Shown here: positions 5,394-8,168 of the stretch, one piece after another | How positions within the stretch are numbered: the stretch's first letter is position 1 | Layout of the letters: each line of letters begins with the position of its first letter | From: Acidobacteriota bacterium | Lineage (GTDB): Bacteria; Acidobacteriota; HRBIN11 | Direction of reading: 5' to 3' | Assembly: GCA_030550225.1 (NCBI GenBank) | Contig: JAUQPV010000104.1 | Span: 1-8,168 of the forward strand | DNA length: 8,168 bases | Program-made: the position numbers and the translations under genes | The notes under the pieces: model-generated | What the model was told of the DNA's origin: nothing | Seen by the model: the letters and a program-made list of their open reading frames with translations, nothing else | Databases searched by the model: none

Positions 5394-5435
5394 GGCGAGT
5401 GGCGAACGGCGAATAGCGAGTGGCGAATGGCGAAT
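5394..5435 (+). repeat. 7-bp tandem array after prpC, forward arm
   Basis: Six heptamers in perfect phase: GGCGAGT, GGCGAAC, GGCGAAT, AGCGAGT, GGCGAAT, GGCGAAT. The consensus is GGCGAAT. This is the cleanest array in the window and starts three bases after the prpC stop. Confidence 0.85.
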
Positions 5436-5482
5436 CGGGCCCTGCTCCCCTATTTCCCTGTCATAGCCGTTCGCCCGGAAGA

Positions 5483-5503
5483 ATCCCGATGGGATCGGCT
5501 TTT
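5483..5503 (+). terminator. Possible intrinsic terminator in the convergent gap
   Basis: ATCCC (5483-5487) pairs with GGGAT (5491-5495) around GAT, followed within five bases by TTTT (5500-5503). An alternative stem CCGAT/ATCGG uses the same bases. It is the best-placed terminator-like element after the plus-strand cluster, but the stem is short. Confidence 0.3.
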
Positions 5504-5509
5504 CCGACT

Positions 5510-5523
5510 GTTCGCCATTCGCG
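5510..5523 (-). repeat. 7-bp repeat, inverse arm, in the convergent gap
   Basis: GTTCGCC and ATTCGCG are reverse-complement copies of the GGCGAAT heptamers. TTCGCCATTCGC (5511-5522) is an exact 12-base inverse of 5423-5434, and another inverse unit, CGTTCGCC, is at 5468-5475. This arm lies 24 bases beyond the stop codon of the minus-strand gene, so arrays flank both convergent gene ends. Confidence 0.7.
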
Positions 5524-5546
5524 GGTAAGGGTCTGGGGTCCGTGTC

Positions 5547-8087
5547 TTACAGGAACGTCCGCCCCAGCCACACCGCCAAGCGGCCTCGGGGGAGCGTCCC
5601 GCTGAGCCGTCCGAGACGGGCCTCGATGGGGTCGGTCGACGGACCGGGAGGGACGTCCAGGATCCCCAGAAAGTAGGCCCGTTCGAGCCAGGTCATCAGC
5701 CACCGGTCGGCAGTCTCCGGACCGGCCGTCGGGGCGCAGAGGACGCATCGGGGCGGCTGGCGGCGGAGGCTTCGCAGGATCCACAGGAGGGCCGTTTTCT
5801 GGACGATGGGAAGGTCCGGACAAAAGCAGGTCCCCCAGACCACGTCGTCCTTGCTATCGCAGTCGGGATGGGCGCTACACCGGAGACCGGCGGCGACCTG
5901 CGGGCAGAGTTGAAGGTCACAGGCTTCTGAGATGCCCTGAAGCTGAAGGTTTTCCACGACCCCGCAGAGGGGGTGGCCCGCCAGGTCCGGGAAACCCGGC
6001 TGACAGGGCTCTTCCGGCGCGTCTCCCCGGAGACGGGTCAGCCAAGCGGCCATCTGCGCTCGGGTGACGGGCTGTTCGGGACAGAATCGCCGGGCGCCCG
6101 CATCGCAGGGCTCCGCTACGCCCATTTCATAGAGGCGCTCGATGAACCCGAAGGCCGGATGATGGCAGGGTACGTCGGCGAAAGTCGGTCCGGTCTTCAC
6201 GGTCAGGCGAAATGGCCGGGTCAATGCCTGAGCGACGCATTCGGCCGAAGGCGGCGGCGTGCAGTACTGAACGTCGGCCCGGACGACGAGGTCGAAAGTC
6301 CCCGGGCCGCTCGGTAGCCGCACGATCCATGCGATATCCGCCCGCTGACCGGGTTCGACATCCACAGGGATGGGGTTTGGTGACGTCACCCGGAGGTCAG
6401 GCGGGGTTTGGAGACCTATCGAGGCGGTCGCCCGGCCAGGGCCGTAGACGTTGGCCAAGGCAGCGGTGACCGTGACGGTCTGACCGACACAAGCGGCCAG
6501 CGGTCCGGTGGCCGTCACGACGAGGGGCAAGATCCGCAGGCTAACAGCGTTGCTGACCTGGCCATCCGGGTTGATGACCCGGACCTGAGCGTTTTCGCCG
6601 TAGTCCCACGGCGGCAGGCGGGCCAGAAGGCGTTCTGCCGACACCCGGTAGACGTCCCAAGCACTGAAGGCGTCGGCCTCCCCCAGGTCGTGGGTGACGA
6701 CGTAGACCCAGGCGCCCGGATCGCCAGTCGCGAAGTGTTCGCCCTCGACAGTGACCCAGGCTTGGGCGTCCATCGTCGTGACGGTCGGCGTGATGCGGTG
6801 GATGACCGGTGGGGACTGCTCCGGGTAAGGCATCTCTAAGACTGCTCGCAGGACTTCCAGGAAGCGGTCGCCCCAGGCGTAGCGGAAGCATCGGTTCGGC
6901 CAACGACACGTCATGGCCGGTCGGGCGGCCGGTTCGACGGCGGTCGTCTCGTACCACTCGTTCCAGGTCGTCAGCCACACGAATCCCCGGCCGGGTTCGA
7001 CCTCCGTGGCCAGGGGTAGGATGCGCCGGAGGGCATAGGCAAAGCCAGCACCGCCGGCATCGTCGAAGAAGTTTGCCGACGAGGCGACGTCCGGGACGAC
7101 CGGCTTTAGCTTGGCCCGCTTCGGGAGGTGGCTCTCGTCGTACTGGGCGAAGACGGCTGGCATGAAGGCGACGGGTTCACCCGTATACCGATTGGGAATA
7201 CGGGTCACGTGGTCCCGCCACGCTTGTTGAATGGCCGCGCTCCGGTCGGCGACCGTCACGACCTGGGACTCGCCGAGGGCCGGGGCGCAGGCCGTCCCGA
7301 AGGCCGTGACAGCGTCCAGCTCGGCGATCCGGTCATCGACGAACGAATCGGCCTGAGTCCCGCAGACTTCATCGCCGATGATATAGAGGGGACCACTGTA
7401 GTCCCGCCCCGACTGATAGCGGATGGCCCGCACAGCGCTTTGGTAAGAGCAATCGTCCCCCGGGGGCGGACAGCCGGGTTCTCCAGGTCGGCCCCGCCAG
7501 GTCCGGGTTAGGTAGATGAGTAGGGCTGGCCGGCCCCGAATTCGTAGGTACTGCGGATGAGTCAATAGACCCGGTCGGTCCCGGACCGTCTGGATGGCGT
7601 CCCGAAAACTCCGGTGGATGCAGGCCCGCTTTCGGGGGTCGGGATGATGGAAGAGGGTTCCCTCCTGGGGGACGTGGACATCGCACTGCCAATACAAGGA
7701 GATGGACGGGTCATAGAAGAGGACGAAGCGAAGAGGGTAGAGGGCCGCCAAGCTTTCTAACTGGGAGGTGATAAAGCGGATTTCGTCTAAATTATATCCA
7801 TGGGGCCCATAGTAAAAGGCGATGGCCCAAATCCGAATCCCGTGGGTGTAAGCCGTGGCGATCTGGCGCTGGACGACGGCCGGGTCCATGGAGCTGTAGA
7901 GGCCCAGGGCCGGGACGGCCCGGTAATGGGCCGACGGCCACAGACGGCGTCGGTACCATGAATAGTAGAAGGCGCCGACCTGCAGGTCCGTCACGACCGG
8001 GGCCGGTAGGGTCGGGGTCGGTCGTGTCAGAGTGCTGACGCCCAGGGCGACTACCAGGACGAGACTGACCGGACGATTCCATCCCAT
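5547..8087 (-). CDS. Exported GH99-like protein with IPT/TIG, Ig-like and S-layer homology domains
   Basis: This 846-residue protein starts with a signal peptide (1-29, hydrophobic SLVLVVALGV). Residues 35-415 resemble GH99 endo-mannosidase-like barrels: VGAFYYSWY (37-45), a GLYSSMDPAVVQRQI motif (62-76), and TTWNEWYETTAVEP (373-386), where Glu377 and Glu380 align with the GH99 catalytic pair in NEWHE. The usual His is Tyr379. An IPT/TIG-like domain follows (about 426-518), then a CARDB/Ig-like domain (about 519-630). The C-terminal part holds two SLH domains (635-685 and 698-775, the second with a Cys-rich insert) and a weak third (794-846). SLH domains usually tie proteins to cell-wall polymer or the S-layer. 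There are 24 cysteines, many probably in disulfides. The glycan substrate is unknown, and hydrolase activity is inferred from fold motifs only. The gene is convergent with prpC and looks unrelated to it. The start is discussed at 8088-8140. Confidence 0.8.
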   Translation of the reverse strand: MGWNRPVSLVLVVALGVSTLTRPTPTLPAPVVTDLQVGAFYYSWYRRRLWPSAHYRAVPALGLYSSMDPAVVQRQIATAYTHGIRIWAIAFYYGPHGYNLDEIRFITSQLESLAALYPLRFVLFYDPSISLYWQCDVHVPQEGTLFHHPDPRKRACIHRSFRDAIQTVRDRPGLLTHPQYLRIRGRPALLIYLTRTWRGRPGEPGCPPPGDDCSYQSAVRAIRYQSGRDYSGPLYIIGDEVCGTQADSFVDDRIAELDAVTAFGTACAPALGESQVVTVADRSAAIQQAWRDHVTRIPNRYTGEPVAFMPAVFAQYDESHLPKRAKLKPVVPDVASSANFFDDAGGAGFAYALRRILPLATEVEPGRGFVWLTTWNEWYETTAVEPAARPAMTCRWPNRCFRYAWGDRFLEVLRAVLEMPYPEQSPPVIHRITPTVTTMDAQAWVTVEGEHFATGDPGAWVYVVTHDLGEADAFSAWDVYRVSAERLLARLPPWDYGENAQVRVINPDGQVSNAVSLRILPLVVTATGPLAACVGQTVTVTAALANVYGPGRATASIGLQTPPDLRVTSPNPIPVDVEPGQRADIAWIVRLPSGPGTFDLVVRADVQYCTPPPSAECVAQALTRPFRLTVKTGPTFADVPCHHPAFGFIERLYEMGVAEPCDAGARRFCPEQPVTRAQMAAWLTRLRGDAPEEPCQPGFPDLAGHPLCGVVENLQLQGISEACDLQLCPQVAAGLRCSAHPDCDSKDDVVWGTCFCPDLPIVQKTALLWILRSLRRQPPRCVLCAPTAGPETADRWLMTWLERAYFLGILDVPPGPSTDPIEARLGRLSGTLPRGRLAVWLGRTFL

Positions 8088-8140
8088 CGTCCATGCTCAG
8101 ACCCTCCCTTGATCCGAACTCCAGACTCGGGTCTCGGATG
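8088..8140 (-). promoter_or_regulatory. Leader of the GH99-like gene: strong but distant Shine-Dalgarno with upstream hairpin
   Basis: On the minus strand GGGAGGG (complement of 8102-8108) lies 14 bases before the ATG at 8087, longer than usual. An ATG at 8094 is better spaced (seven bases) but out of frame with the long protein. The long frame has a stop at 8099-8097 and no other start codon before 8087. Just upstream, ATCCG (8112-8116) can pair with CGGAT (8135-8139), with an inner AGAC/GTCT pair, giving an imperfect hairpin. No clear promoter was seen before the window ends. Confidence 0.4.
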
Positions 8141-8168
8141 TTTTGGATCCCGATCCCCGGATGCCCCT

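Overview
The window comes from a GC-rich respiring bacterium. Codons end mostly in G or C, valine GTC and GGCC-type words are very frequent, and each plus-strand gene has a strong Shine-Dalgarno. Two traits narrow the type without naming a taxon: a two-anchor succinate dehydrogenase resembling those of Thermus, Actinobacteria and Chloroflexi, and a secreted protein ending in cysteine-bearing S-layer homology domains. A thermophile is plausible, but the sequence alone does not establish it or the phylum.

Layout: bases 1-71 are the start of an exported-protein gene on the minus strand, cut by the window edge. Its start codon lies in a predicted hairpin. A 411-base divergent gap (72-482) follows, with a short terminator-like hairpin and a very good extended -10 promoter at 393-421. 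That promoter appears to drive a five-gene plus-strand cluster: sdhC (483-839), sdhD (855-1223), sdhA (1340-3073), prpB-like methylisocitrate lyase (3136-4041) and a citrate/2-methylcitrate synthase (4255-5391). Facing it on the minus strand is an 846-residue exported protein (8087-5547) with a GH99-like domain, an IPT/TIG-like domain, an Ig-like domain and SLH domains.

How the genes work together: the synthase condenses an acyl-CoA (propionyl-CoA or acetyl-CoA) with oxaloacetate. The lyase cleaves methylisocitrate to pyruvate and succinate. Succinate dehydrogenase then oxidises the succinate into the quinone pool. The cluster therefore looks like a methylcitrate-cycle/TCA module joined to its succinate-consuming enzyme. 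The iron-sulfur subunit sdhB and the methylcitrate dehydratase (prpD or acnD) are not in the window.

The main non-coding signal is that three gaps inside the cluster (sdhD-sdhA, sdhA-prpB, prpB-prpC) and the gap after it are filled with degenerate short tandem arrays of period 7 or 8. Each gap has its own unit. In three of the four the unit recurs in inverted orientation across the gap, and two arrays run into ribosome-binding or start sites. No RNA gene, CRISPR array or insertion sequence was seen.
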